A stretch of DNA of 64,000 bases from JAEUHO01 sp046350655 (GTDB lineage: Bacteria > Planctomycetota > PLA2 > JAEUHO01): assembly GCA_046350655.1 (NCBI GenBank), contig JAXMAB010000006.1, positions 248,001-312,000 of the forward strand, written 5' to 3'. Every line of letters starts with the position of its first letter. Position 1 is the first letter of the stretch. Below are positions 53,826 through 62,771 of this stretch, piece by piece. The notes below the pieces were generated by a model. The model had not been told where the DNA came from, searched no databases, and was given only the letters and a program-made list of their open reading frames with translations. A program made the position numbers and the translations under genes.

Positions 53826-55865
53826 ATGCGTCGTCTGAAGTTGCTGGCGGCGGGCCTCGCCGTCGTCGCGCTGCCGGTCGTCCCCGCGCGCGCCGAGGAG
53901 AACGTCAAGGCCCACGAGCAGGTCGAGTTCGCCCGCGACCAGGTCTACCCGGCGCTGGTCAACATCGCGGTCGTCTCGATGGGCTTCTCGGGCGGGCGCG
54001 TCGAGCGCTTCCCGAGCGCCGGCTCCGGCGTGATCGTGAGCCCCGCGGGGCACGTCCTGACCAACTACCACGTGGCCGGCGAGTCGAGCAACCTCGTCTG
54101 CCGCCTGCCGAGCAAGGAGGCGATCGAGGCGGAGGTCGTCGCCCACGACCCGCTGACCGACCTCTCGGTGCTGCGGCTGAAGCTCGAGACGCGCAAGGAC
54201 AAGAACCTGCCGATCCCGTTCGCGAAGATCGGCGACTCGTCGCGCCTCGCGGTCGGCGAGCCGGTGCTCGCCATGGGCAACCCGCTGACGCTGTCGTCGT
54301 CGATGACGCTCGGCATCGTGGGCAACCCGAGCCGCGTGTTCACGTCGTTCACCGGCGCGGACATGGACGACATGGACCTCGGCGAGGGCCAGGTGACCGG
54401 CCTGTTCACGCGGTGGATCCAGCACGACGCGCTGATCCTCCCGGGCAACAGCGGCGGTCCGCTCGTCAACCTGCGCGGCGAGGTGGTCGGCATCAACGAG
54501 CTCGGCGGCAACGGCGTCGGCTTCGCGATCCCGAGCAACCTCGCGTCGCACGTGCTCAACCAGGCGCTCACGCACGGCGAGGTGCGCCGCGGCTGGCTGG
54601 GCATCACGGTGTTCCCCGTCGAGAAGATGGGCCGCAAGAACGGCGCCCTCGTCTCGTCGACGCAGCCCGGCGGCCCGGCCGACAAGGCCGGCATCCAGCC
54701 CGGCGACGTGATGCTGTCGGTGGACGGCGCGCCGACCGACGCCGTCTACTTCGAGGACGTCCCGACCCTCTACAAGTCGTTCGCCGACCTCGAGGCGGGC
54801 CGGCAGGTGGCGGTGCGCGTCCTCCGCGGCAAGGAGGAGAAGACGATGAACGTCGGCGTGGTGCGCATGGAGCGCTACCTCGGCGACGAGCACCAGGTGA
54901 AGGCCCTCGGCCTCTCGGTCCGCGAGATCACGGGCCCCATGGCCCTCTTCCGCCGCTGGCCCAGCAAGGACGGCGTGCTGGTGACGGGCGTCCGCCCGGG
55001 CTTCCCGGCCGACGACGCGAAGCCGAGCCTCAACTCCGGCGACGTGCTGGTCGAGCTCGACGGCAAGGCGATCACCGACTTCGCCTCGTTCCAGGCGATC
55101 GCGGACGGCCTCGGCAAGAAGGCCGGCATCCGCGTCCGCATGCGCCGCGGCAACGACGACCTCGTGACGGTGCTCGACACGAGCAAGAAGCCGCCGGAGT
55201 CGCTCGGCGCGGAGCTGCCGAAGGCGTGGCTCGGCGTCTCGACGCAGGTCGTGACCCCCGACGTCGCCACCGCCCTCGGCGCGAAGGACCTCCGCGGCTT
55301 CCGCATCACGCAGGTCTACCCGGGCACGGAGGCCGCGAAGGCCGGCCTGCTCGTGGGCGACGTGCTCACGTCGATGAACGGCAGCGACCTCAAGGCCTCG
55401 CGCATCCAGGACGCCGAGGTGCTCAAGCGCCGCATCGAGAACATGAGCGTCGGCGAGACCGCCAAGCTGACCGTCGTCCGCGACGGCAAGCCGACGGAGG
55501 TCGCGGTGCTGCTCGAGGAGACGCCCAACACGGCGTCGGAGGCCAAGACCTCGTCGGACCCCGACCTCGAGTACAAGGTCCGCTCCATCGTGTTCTTCGA
55601 CCGCGTCGAGAACCGCTGGCCGCAGGACCAGAAGGGCGTCGTCGTGACCGAGGTCACCCGCGGCGGGTGGGCCAGCCTCGGCGGTCTGTCGAGCGGCGAC
55701 CTCATCCTGCGCATCCAGGACGAGCCCGTGGACGACATCGCGGGCTTCGACGCCGCGGTGAAGCGCATCAAGGAGGCGAAGCCCTCCATCGTCTCGATCT
55801 TCGTGCGCCGCGGCTACCGGACGAACTTCGTGTTCGTCACGACCTACGGCAAGGAAGGGAAGTGA
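53826..55865 (+). CDS. HtrA/DegP-type serine protease with four PDZ domains
   Basis: A 679-residue exported protease. Signal peptide LLAAGLAVVALPVVPARAEE. The trypsin-like domain has the full catalytic triad: TNYHVAG (His82), PLTDLSVL (Asp112) and LPGNSGGPLV (Ser209). Four PDZ-like modules follow, at about 255-360, 385-470, 475-570 and 580-670, recognisable by GWLGITV, VRPGFPAD, AWLGVSTQ/ITQVYPGTEAAKAGL and VTEVTRGGWASLGGL. Typical HtrA proteins carry one or two. It should act as a periplasmic protein-quality-control protease. Four catalytically degenerate relatives follow immediately, so it probably works with them. Confidence 0.93.
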   Translation: MRRLKLLAAGLAVVALPVVPARAEENVKAHEQVEFARDQVYPALVNIAVVSMGFSGGRVERFPSAGSGVIVSPAGHVLTNYHVAGESSNLVCRLPSKEAIEAEVVAHDPLTDLSVLRLKLETRKDKNLPIPFAKIGDSSRLAVGEPVLAMGNPLTLSSSMTLGIVGNPSRVFTSFTGADMDDMDLGEGQVTGLFTRWIQHDALILPGNSGGPLVNLRGEVVGINELGGNGVGFAIPSNLASHVLNQALTHGEVRRGWLGITVFPVEKMGRKNGALVSSTQPGGPADKAGIQPGDVMLSVDGAPTDAVYFEDVPTLYKSFADLEAGRQVAVRVLRGKEEKTMNVGVVRMERYLGDEHQVKALGLSVREITGPMALFRRWPSKDGVLVTGVRPGFPADDAKPSLNSGDVLVELDGKAITDFASFQAIADGLGKKAGIRVRMRRGNDDLVTVLDTSKKPPESLGAELPKAWLGVSTQVVTPDVATALGAKDLRGFRITQVYPGTEAAKAGLLVGDVLTSMNGSDLKASRIQDAEVLKRRIENMSVGETAKLTVVRDGKPTEVAVLLEETPNTASEAKTSSDPDLEYKVRSIVFFDRVENRWPQDQKGVVVTEVTRGGWASLGGLSSGDLILRIQDEPVDDIAGFDAAVKRIKEAKPSIVSIFVRRGYRTNFVFVTTYGKEGK

Positions 55866-55869
55866 CCCC

Positions 55870-56817
55870 GTGAAGCGCTCCACGCTCGCCCTCGCCACCG
55901 CCCTCGCCGGGCTCGCGCTCGGCGCCCCCGCGCTCCCCGCCGCCGCCGGCGACGAGGCGGTCGCCGCCGCGATGCTCGAGGCCAAGGCCCCGACCGTCGT
56001 CACGGTCAAGTTCGTCGTGAAGATGCGCCACCCGCAGATGGGGGAGCAGGAGACCAACGCCGACGCCCGGGGCGTCGTCGTGGACCCCGCGGGCCTCGTC
56101 ATGCTCGGCAACGACTCGCTCGAGCCGGGCGGCGGGATGCTCCGCATGATGATGCGCCGCCGCGGCGGTCCCGAGCTCGTCACGACGCCGATGGACTTCA
56201 AGGTCCTGTTCGGCAGCGACGCGAAGGAGCACGACGCGGTGCTCGTCGCCCGCGACAGCAACCTCGGCCTCGCGTTCGTCCAGATCGTGGCCCCCGAGGG
56301 CGCGCTCGCCGCGGCGGACCTCGCCGCCGGCGCCGAGCCCAAGGTCGGCGCGACGCTGTTCGGCGTCTCGCGCCGCAGCCGCGGGTTCGACGCCGCGCCG
56401 GTCCTCGGCCGCGTGTTCGTGTCGGGCCGCGTGGACAAGCCGCGCCCGATGTGGTCGCTCGACGACGCGAGCGGGGGCCTCGTGGGCCTGCCGCTCTACG
56501 ACGCCGCCGGCAAGGTCGTCGGCGTGCCCGTGCAGCAGCGCGGCGTCGAGGGCGCCGACGAGGGCGGGATGTTCGGCGGCCAGGACATGGGCCTCTTCCT
56601 CCTCCCGCTCGACGCCGTGAACCGGTCCGTCGAGCAGGCGAAGAAGCGCGTGCCGGAGGCCGTCGAGAAGGCGAAGGCGGCGAAGGCCGACGCGGAGCCC
56701 GCGAAGACGGACGCGCCGTCGAAGCCCGCCGAGACGCCGAAGACGCCGGACGCCCCGAAGGCCCCGGACGCGCCGAAGGCCCCGGAGGCCCCGAAGGCCC
56801 CGGAGACGCCGAAGTGA
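55870..56817 (+). CDS. Secreted HtrA-like pseudoprotease 1
   Basis: A 315-residue exported protein (GTG start 4 bases after the HtrA stop; signal ATALAGLALGAPALPAAAG). The body follows the trypsin-like outline of the upstream HtrA: DARGVVVDPAGLVMLGND where HtrA has the His loop, LVARDSNLGLAFVQI at the Asp position and GLVGLPLYDAAGKVVGV at the Ser position. By hand alignment the triad reads Asp, Gly, Val instead of His, Asp, Ser. The end carries the array motif QAKKRVPEAVEKAKAAKA and a Lys/Pro/Ala repeat tail (PDAPKAPDAPKAPEAPK). Probably a non-catalytic binding or regulatory protein. Confidence 0.8.
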   Translation: MKRSTLALATALAGLALGAPALPAAAGDEAVAAAMLEAKAPTVVTVKFVVKMRHPQMGEQETNADARGVVVDPAGLVMLGNDSLEPGGGMLRMMMRRRGGPELVTTPMDFKVLFGSDAKEHDAVLVARDSNLGLAFVQIVAPEGALAAADLAAGAEPKVGATLFGVSRRSRGFDAAPVLGRVFVSGRVDKPRPMWSLDDASGGLVGLPLYDAAGKVVGVPVQQRGVEGADEGGMFGGQDMGLFLLPLDAVNRSVEQAKKRVPEAVEKAKAAKADAEPAKTDAPSKPAETPKTPDAPKAPDAPKAPEAPKAPETPK

Positions 56818-57752
56818 GCCGCGCGCCGTCGTCCGCCGCGCTCGCCCTGCTCGTCGGCGCGGCGGTCGCGGCGGCGACCCTCGGCTCGCGCCCGCGCCCC
56901 GCGGTCGCCGAGCCGCCGATCTCCGCGCCGGCGGCGCCCGCCGCCCCCGCGGGCGGCGACCTCGAGGCCGCGCTCGAGCGCGCGGCGCCGTTCATCGTGA
57001 CGGTGCAGTTCCTCCTGAAGTACGACGGGGGGTACGAGGAGCCGTCGTGGGCCCACGGCGCCGTCGTGGACGCCGAGGGGCTGATCCTCGTCTCGGGCTC
57101 GGAGGTCGGCGGCGGCGACGCGAAGCTCGTCGACGTGAAGGTGCTCTTCGGGAGCGACCCGAAGGAGTGGTCCGCCGTGCTCGTCGCGCGCGACACCGCG
57201 CTCGACCTCGCGTACGTCCGCATCCTGCCCGGCGAGGGCCGGCCGTTCCGCTACGTGGACCTGCCGGCCGCGGCCGCGGCGCGGACGACCGAGCCGCGGC
57301 TCGGCGAGACGCTGTGCGGCGTCACGCGCACCGGGCGCGGGTTCGACTACGCGCCCGCGGTGCGCCGGCTGTACCTGACGTGCCGCATCGAGGCCCCGCG
57401 GAAGATGTGGGACTTCACGGGCGAGTTCTCCGAGGCCGGCCTGCCGGTCTTCGACCTCGCGGGCAACGCGGTGGCGGTCCTGACGAACCAGCAGAGCGCC
57501 GAGGGCGCGGACGAGGACGGCGGCTCGCACCACGACGTGTTCGCGCTGCCGCTGGCGGCCGTGCTCAAGAGCCTCGAGGCCGCGCAGAAGCGCGTGCCCG
57601 CGGCCCTCGAGAAGGCCGCGGAGGCCAAGAAGGACGCGCCCGCCGACGGCGCGAAGCCCGACGCGCCGCCGTCGCCGGCCCCCGCGCCGACCGACCCGCC
57701 GCGGAAGGACGCGCCCCCCGGCGGCGGCGCGGCCCCGACCCCGTCGAAGTAG
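56814..57752 (+). CDS. Secreted HtrA-like pseudoprotease 2
   Basis: A 312-residue exported protein whose GTG start overlaps the previous stop (GTGA). Signal ALALLVGAAVAAATLGS. Same outline as its neighbours: AHGAVVDAEGLILVSGSE at the His loop, LVARDTALDLAYVRI at the Asp loop, and SEAGLPVFDLAGNAVAV at the Ser loop. By hand alignment only the Asp of the triad is kept; His and Ser are replaced (Ser and Ala). It has the AQKRVPAALEKAAEAK motif and a Pro/Lys-rich tail. Cysteines at LCGVTRT and LTCRIEA may form a disulfide specific to this copy. Confidence 0.8.
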   Translation: MSRAPSSAALALLVGAAVAAATLGSRPRPAVAEPPISAPAAPAAPAGGDLEAALERAAPFIVTVQFLLKYDGGYEEPSWAHGAVVDAEGLILVSGSEVGGGDAKLVDVKVLFGSDPKEWSAVLVARDTALDLAYVRILPGEGRPFRYVDLPAAAAARTTEPRLGETLCGVTRTGRGFDYAPAVRRLYLTCRIEAPRKMWDFTGEFSEAGLPVFDLAGNAVAVLTNQQSAEGADEDGGSHHDVFALPLAAVLKSLEAAQKRVPAALEKAAEAKKDAPADGAKPDAPPSPAPAPTDPPRKDAPPGGGAAPTPSK

Positions 57753-57826
57753 CCGCGGTCGCGGTCCGCCCGGCGCGCGGCGCCGCGGGGGCGCCGCGCC
57801 CGTATGATCCCGCACCGGAGGCTCCC

Positions 57827-58705
57827 ATGTCGTCGTCCCGTCGCGCGGCCCTCGCGTCGCTCCTGCTCGTCCTCGGCGCCCGCGTCGCGCGCGCGGAGGA
57901 CCCTCCGGCGGCGATCTCCGCGCCGGACCTGCTCGCCAAGGTCGCGCCCGCCGTCGTGAACGTGCGGTACGTGCTCAAGTGGGCCGACGGCGAGATGCCG
58001 TACCAGGCGGTCGCCACGGTCGTGGACCCGTCGGGCCTCCTCGTCCTCGGCAACGACTACCTCGGCGGGGGCGCGCAGAAGGCCACCGACCTCAAGGTCA
58101 CGATCGCGGGCGACCCGAAGGAGCGCGAGGCGGTCGTCGTCGCGCGCGACCGCGTCCTCAACCTCGCGTGGCTGCAGGTGCTCGGCCTCGAGGGCCCCGT
58201 CGCCGCGCTCGACCTGTCCGTCGGCGCGGACCCGGTCGTCGGCCAGGACCTCCAGTCGGTGTGGCGCACGGGCCGCGGCTTCGACCACGCGGCGGCCACG
58301 GGCCGGCACTACGTCGTCGCGCGGGTCGAGAAGCCGCGCGCCATGTGGCAGCTCGGCGGCGACACGCCGCTCGTCGGCGCGCCGGTGCTCGACGTCGCCG
58401 GACGCCCGGTCGGCGTGTCCGCCACCCAGAGCGGCAGCACCGCCGACGACGACGAGGAGGGCGGTCGCGAGGGCACGTTCCTCCTCCCGCTCGACGTCGT
58501 CCGCAAGAGCCTCGCCGAGGCGAAGAAGCGCGTCCCCGAGGCCGTCGAGAAGGCGAAGAGCTCGCCGGCGCCGGACGCGGCGCCGGCCGACAAGCCGGCC
58601 GACAAGCCGGCCGACAAGCCCGCCGACAAGCCGGCGGACAAGCCCGCGGACAAGCCCGCCGACAAGCCGGCGGACGGGCCCGCCGCGCCGGAGCAGCCGA
58701 AGTGA
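57827..58705 (+). CDS. Secreted HtrA-like pseudoprotease 3
   Basis: A 292-residue exported protein with its own Shine-Dalgarno (GGAGG) and signal peptide (LASLLLVLGARVARAE). His loop: VVDPSGLLVLGNDYLGG; Asp loop: VVARDRVLNLAWLQV; Ser loop: TPLVGAPVLDVAGRPVGV. The triad positions read Asp, Asn, Val, so it should be inactive. The C-terminus has EAKKRVPEAVEKAKS, then a perfect (ADKP) tetrapeptide tandem repeat. It is the only one of the four not overlapping its predecessor; a 74-base spacer could hold a separate promoter. Confidence 0.8.
   Translation: MSSSRRAALASLLLVLGARVARAEDPPAAISAPDLLAKVAPAVVNVRYVLKWADGEMPYQAVATVVDPSGLLVLGNDYLGGGAQKATDLKVTIAGDPKEREAVVVARDRVLNLAWLQVLGLEGPVAALDLSVGADPVVGQDLQSVWRTGRGFDHAAATGRHYVVARVEKPRAMWQLGGDTPLVGAPVLDVAGRPVGVSATQSGSTADDDEEGGREGTFLLPLDVVRKSLAEAKKRVPEAVEKAKSSPAPDAAPADKPADKPADKPADKPADKPADKPADKPADGPAAPEQPK
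58586..58681. repeat. Eight 12-bp tandem units encoding (ADKP)n
   Basis: Eight consecutive units of GCCGACAAGCCG type starting at 58586, differing only at silent positions except the last (ADGP). They form the tail of pseudoprotease 3. Slippage could change tail length between strains. Confidence 0.88.
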
Positions 58706-59652
58706 GCCCGCGTCGCCGCACGGGCCTCGCGTCGGCGGCGCTCGTGGCCGTCGTCGCGTGCTTCGGCGTCCGCGCCGCGAGCGCCGGTTCTCCCGGCGAG
58801 CGGGCCGCCACGGTCCTCGCCGAGAAGGTCGCGCCCGCGATCGTCCACGTCCGCCTGGTGATCAGCGCGAAGGCGAGCATGCAGGGCCAGGAGTTCGCGA
58901 TGCCCGAGCAGGAGGGCGACGTCGCGGGCGTGGTCGTCGACCCGTCGGGCCTCGTGCTCGCGGGCTCGCCGATGCACCTCGTGCGCTCCATCGAGGCGCA
59001 GATGCCGGGGCTCTCGATCTCGATGGGCCTGCACCGGCCCCGCGTCCGGCTGTCGGGCGACGCGACGGAGCACGAGGCGGTCCTCGTCGCGCAGGACGCG
59101 TCGCTCGGGCTCGCGTACTTCCAGGTGGTCACCCCGCCCGCGACGCCGCTCGCCGCCGTCGACCTCGGCGTCGGCACGACGGGCGCGGTCGGCGACGACC
59201 TCTACGGCGCCCGCCGCCTCGACCGCGAGTTCGACGACGCGTTCGCGGTGCAGCGCACGCGCGTCGCGGGCTTCCTCGAGCAGCCGCGGCGCATGGGCAT
59301 CCTCCGCGGCGACTTCAACGAGCACGGGATGCCCGTGTTCCGCGCCGACGGCACGCCCGCGGGCGTCTACGCCCTGCAGATGGGCGCGGTGGACGCGATG
59401 GAGCACGGCGGCCGCCCCGACATGCTCGGCGGCCTGCTGCCGCTCGACGTCGTCCGCGCGAGCCTCGCCCAGGCGAAGAAGCGTGTCCCGGACGCGCTCG
59501 CGAAGGCGAAGGAGGCCACGCCCGAGGCCGCGGCGCCGGCGAAACCCGCCGACGGCACGCCGGCCCCCGCGAAGCCCGCGCCCGACCAGCCCGCCCCCGA
59601 GACGCCGGCGCCCGAGACGCCGAAGGCCCCGGTCGTCCCGGGGATGGAGTGA
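58702..59652 (+). CDS. Secreted HtrA-like pseudoprotease 4
   Basis: A 316-residue exported protein; its GTG start overlaps the previous stop (GTGA). Signal ALVAVVACFGVRAASAG. His loop: GVVVDPSGLVLAGSPMHL; Asp loop: LVAQDASLGLAYFQV; Ser loop: FNEHGMPVFRADGTPAGV. Aligned triad positions read Pro, Gly, His. It shares the array motif QAKKRVPDALAKAKEA and ends in a Pro/Ala/Lys tail. An insertion rich in Met and Gln (SMQGQEFAMPEQEGD) precedes the first loop. It is the most diverged of the four by eye. The cbb3-assembly genes start 37 bases later. Confidence 0.8.
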   Translation: MSPRRRTGLASAALVAVVACFGVRAASAGSPGERAATVLAEKVAPAIVHVRLVISAKASMQGQEFAMPEQEGDVAGVVVDPSGLVLAGSPMHLVRSIEAQMPGLSISMGLHRPRVRLSGDATEHEAVLVAQDASLGLAYFQVVTPPATPLAAVDLGVGTTGAVGDDLYGARRLDREFDDAFAVQRTRVAGFLEQPRRMGILRGDFNEHGMPVFRADGTPAGVYALQMGAVDAMEHGGRPDMLGGLLPLDVVRASLAQAKKRVPDALAKAKEATPEAAAPAKPADGTPAPAKPAPDQPAPETPAPETPKAPVVPGME

Positions 59653-59689
59653 CGGGGCCGCGCCGCGCGCCGCGACCCCGCCCGTCGCG

Positions 59690-60394
59690 ATGACCGTCGA
59701 CCTCGTCTCGCTCGTCGTCGCCGGGTTCACGGCTTCGCTGCACTGTGCCGGGATGTGCGGCGGGTTCGCGCTCGCGCTCGACCGCGGCGACCGGCGGTTC
59801 CTTCCGCGGACCGGGACCCAGCTGGTCTTCCTCGCGGGCAAGGCCGCGACGTACGTGCTCCTCGGCGCGCTCGTCGGCGCGCTCGGGGCGACGTTCGTCC
59901 GCGCGAGCGGCCTCGCGGCGGCGCACGCCGTGCTCTCGGTCGTCGCCGGGACGCTGATGGTCGTGGCGGGCCTGCAGATCGCGGGGTGGCTCGGCGAGCT
60001 CTCGTTCTCGCGCGCCTTCGGCCCGACGTCGGCCTACGCGCGCGCGGTGCGCGCGGTCTCGGAGGCGCGCGGCCCGGCGGCGCCGTTCGCGCTGGGGGCG
60101 CTGACCGGGCTGCTCCCGTGCCCGCTCGTCTACTCGTTCCTCCTGAAGGGGCTCGCGACCGGGAGCCTCCTCGGGGCCATGGGCACCATGGCCGTGCTCG
60201 GGTTCACGTCGGCCCCCGCGCTGCTGCTCGTCGTCGCGACGGGGGCGCTCGTGTCGCCGCTCCTGCGCCGCCGCATCGTGCGGGTCGCCGGCGTCGTCGT
60301 GATCGTGCTCGGCCTCGTCACCCTCGCGCGCGGCCTCTTCCCCGACGGGCTCCACCGCGTCTTCGGCCACGGGGCCATGGCGCCGTCGGCGTGA
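59690..60394 (+). CDS. Sulfite exporter TauE/SafE-like (UreH/DsbD-type) membrane protein
   Basis: A 234-residue polytopic membrane protein with six or so helices. It begins VSLVVAGFTASLHCAGMCGGFALAL, the GFxxSLHCxGMCGG motif, and has GALTGLLPCPLVYSFLL later; the two Cys-containing motifs are characteristic of this DsbD-like family. Members next to ccoI and ccoS are implicated in copper or heme handling during cbb3 assembly, which fits here. Its stop overlaps the ccoI start (GTGA). Confidence 0.88.
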   Translation: MTVDLVSLVVAGFTASLHCAGMCGGFALALDRGDRRFLPRTGTQLVFLAGKAATYVLLGALVGALGATFVRASGLAAAHAVLSVVAGTLMVVAGLQIAGWLGELSFSRAFGPTSAYARAVRAVSEARGPAAPFALGALTGLLPCPLVYSFLLKGLATGSLLGAMGTMAVLGFTSAPALLLVVATGALVSPLLRRRIVRVAGVVVIVLGLVTLARGLFPDGLHRVFGHGAMAPSA

Positions 60395-62613
60395 GCGCCG
60401 CCGGCCCCGCGGACGCCGCGTTCTGCGACCACTGCGGCCTGCCCGTGGGCCGCGCGCGGCACGAACGCACCGTCGCCGGCGCGCGCCACCGCTTCTGCTG
60501 CGTCGGCTGCGGCATCGCGTTCCGGCTCGGAGGCCACGGCGCCGGCGACGGCGGCAGCGAGTCGGCGTCGTTCCTCGCGCGGGTGGGCCTCGGCGTCGCG
60601 GGCTCGATGCTCGTGATGATCGTCGCGTGGGTGCCCTACCTCGACCCCGCCGCCGCGACGGACGACTTCTACCGCTTCGCGCCGTGGGCCACGCTGGTCG
60701 CCGCGACGCCGGTCGTGCTGGTCCTCGGCGTGCCGTACCTCTGGAACGCCGTCGCGGGCCTGCGGCGCGGACGCGTCGGGGCCGACCTCCTCGTCGGCGT
60801 CGGCATCGCCGCCGCGTACGCGGCCTCGCTCGTCTCCCTGGCCGCGGGGCGCCCCGACGCGCTCTACCTCGACACCGCCGCCGGCCTCGCGACGCTCGTC
60901 ACCGTGGGCCGCTGGCTCGAGGCGTCCGCGAAGGAGCGGTCCGCGCGGCGCCTGCGCGGCCTCCTCGACGACGCGGAGCGGCCCGCCGCGCGGCTCGCGC
61001 CGGGCCACGGGCTCGCGGACCCCGGCTCGCCCGCGCAGGTGCGGGCCTCCGACCTCGTCGTCGGCGACCGCGTGCTCGTCCGGCCCGGCCACGGCGTCCC
61101 CGCGGACGGCGTCGTCGAGGAGGGCCGCGCGCTCGTCGACACCGCGGCGCTGACGGGCGAGCCGCTCCCGCGCGCGCTCGGCCCGGGCGACGACGTCCCG
61201 GCGCCCGCCATCCCGACCGACGGCCCGCTCGTCGTGCGCGTGACCGCGGTCGGCGACGCGACCCGTCTCGGCGCCGTCGCCGCGGTGCTCGCGAAGGCCC
61301 GCGCCGAGCGCACGCCCGTCGAACGGCTCGCCGACCGCGTGGCCGCGGTCTTCGTGCCCGCGGTCGTCGCGGTGGCCGGCTTCGTGCTGTGGCGCGCTCT
61401 CGCGTCGGGCGAGGGCACGGCCGGCGCGTTCCTCCACGCGCTCTCGGTCCTCGTGATCGCGTGCCCGTGCGCGCTCGGCATCGCGGTGCCCCTCGCCGTG
61501 ACGACGGCCCTCGGCCGCCTCGCCGAGCGCGGGATCCTCGTCCGCTCGGGCCCCGCGCTCGCGGGTCTGCCGCGCACGGTCGCGGTCGCCTTCGACAAGA
61601 CCGGCACCCTCACGCAGGGCCGGCCCACGGTGGCCGAGGTCGTGCCCGCGCCGGGTCGCACGGCCGACGAGGTCCTCGCGCTCGCGGCCGCCGTCGAGGC
61701 GACGAGCGAGCACGCGATCGGCCGCGCGCTCGTGACGGCCGCGCGCGCGCGGGGCCTCGCGGTCCCGTCGGCGTCCGGCGTCCGCGTCGTGCCGGGGTGC
61801 GGGCTCGAGGGCGAGGTGACGCGAGGCCCGGGGCGCGTCGAGGCCGTGCGCGTCGGGAGCCCCGCGTGGGTCACCGGCCGCGCCGCGCCGGACGGCGGCG
61901 CGACCACGGTCGTCGTGGCGGCCGACGGCCGCGAGGTGGGCGTCCTCCGCCTCGACGACCGCCTGCGCGACGACGCCGCGACGGCGGTCGCGGGGCTGCG
62001 CGCGGACGGGATCGCCGTCGGCATCCTCTCCGGCGACGCGCCCGGCGCGGTGCGCGCGGTCGCGGCCGCGGTGGGGGTCGCCGACGCCGACGCGGTCGGC
62101 GGCTGCCTGCCCGACGGGAAGGTCGCCGCGGTGGCGGCCCTGCGCGCGCGGCACCGCGGGCCCGTGGCGTTCGTCGGCGACGGCCTGAACGACGCCCCGG
62201 CCCTGGACGCGGCCGACCTCGGCATCGCGGTCGGATCCGGGACCGACCTCGCCCGCGAGACGGCCGACGTGAGCCTCCTCGGCGACGACCTCTCGCGGCT
62301 CCCGGGGCTCTTCCGCGCCGCCCGGCGGACGAGGCGCGCCGCGGTCTGGAACCTCGTCTGGGCGTTCGCCTACAACGTGGTCGGGGTGGGGTGGGCCGTG
62401 GTCGCGCCGCTGCCGCCGGTGTTCGCGGCGCTCGCGATGGTCGCGTCGAGCCTGCTCGTGATCGCCGCCTCGGCCCGCCTGCGCGCCGTCCTCCCGGAGG
62501 ACCTCGCGGCGGGGGCGCCGGTTCCCGCCCCGGCGCGTCCCGGGGGGCCGACCGGCGGCGCCGGCCCGCACTCCCCGGCGGGGCCCGCGTCCGCTAGGAT
62601 GGGGGCGTCATGA
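60391..62613 (+). CDS. ccoI: Copper-translocating P-type ATPase (CcoI/FixI type)
   Basis: A 740-residue P1B ATPase. N-terminal cysteine-rich metal-binding region CDHCGLPVGRARHERTVAG...FCCVGCGIAF (about 12-45), typical of CcoI. Then a transmembrane CPC motif (VIACPCALGIAVPLA), the phosphorylated Asp in FDKTGTLTQG, TGEPLPR, and the hinge GDGLNDAPALDAADLGIAVG. It exports copper to the periplasm for cbb3 oxidase assembly. A strong and a partial copy of the dispersed repeat occur inside the gene in opposite orientations (61752 and 61818). It is translationally coupled to its neighbours on both sides. Confidence 0.94.
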   Translation: MSAAGPADAAFCDHCGLPVGRARHERTVAGARHRFCCVGCGIAFRLGGHGAGDGGSESASFLARVGLGVAGSMLVMIVAWVPYLDPAAATDDFYRFAPWATLVAATPVVLVLGVPYLWNAVAGLRRGRVGADLLVGVGIAAAYAASLVSLAAGRPDALYLDTAAGLATLVTVGRWLEASAKERSARRLRGLLDDAERPAARLAPGHGLADPGSPAQVRASDLVVGDRVLVRPGHGVPADGVVEEGRALVDTAALTGEPLPRALGPGDDVPAPAIPTDGPLVVRVTAVGDATRLGAVAAVLAKARAERTPVERLADRVAAVFVPAVVAVAGFVLWRALASGEGTAGAFLHALSVLVIACPCALGIAVPLAVTTALGRLAERGILVRSGPALAGLPRTVAVAFDKTGTLTQGRPTVAEVVPAPGRTADEVLALAAAVEATSEHAIGRALVTAARARGLAVPSASGVRVVPGCGLEGEVTRGPGRVEAVRVGSPAWVTGRAAPDGGATTVVVAADGREVGVLRLDDRLRDDAATAVAGLRADGIAVGILSGDAPGAVRAVAAAVGVADADAVGGCLPDGKVAAVAALRARHRGPVAFVGDGLNDAPALDAADLGIAVGSGTDLARETADVSLLGDDLSRLPGLFRAARRTRRAAVWNLVWAFAYNVVGVGWAVVAPLPPVFAALAMVASSLLVIAASARLRAVLPEDLAAGAPVPAPARPGGPTGGAGPHSPAGPASARMGAS

Positions 62614-62771
62614 CCGCGCTCGCCGTCTCGCTCCACGCGATGCTGTTCGCCACGTCGGCCCTCATGGGGCTGGCGGCCTGGTTCGTGTACCTCTGGGCCG
62701 TCCGGACGGGGCAGTTCCGCAACGTCGAGGAGGCGGCCGAGGCCGTCGTCCGGCAGGACGACCGGGACTAG
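62610..62771 (+). CDS. ccoS: cbb3-type oxidase assembly protein CcoS
   Basis: A 53-residue protein with one membrane helix (LHAMLFATSALMGLAAWFVYLWAV) followed by the CcoS signature WAVRTGQFRNVEEAAEAVVRQDD (family WAVRxGQFDDLxxPAxxIL). CcoS is needed for heme and copper insertion into CcoN. The ATG overlaps the ccoI stop (ATGA). Size, motif and context all agree. Confidence 0.9.
   Translation: MTALAVSLHAMLFATSALMGLAAWFVYLWAVRTGQFRNVEEAAEAVVRQDDRD

Noticed and set aside
58721..58733. Repeat-like CGGGCCTCGCGTC near the start of pseudoprotease 4
   Set aside because: It is only a 13-base match and encodes a common Thr-Gly-Leu-Ala-Ser string, so chance or codon preference is enough. Similar partial matches at 5405, 8955 and 61818 are treated the same way.
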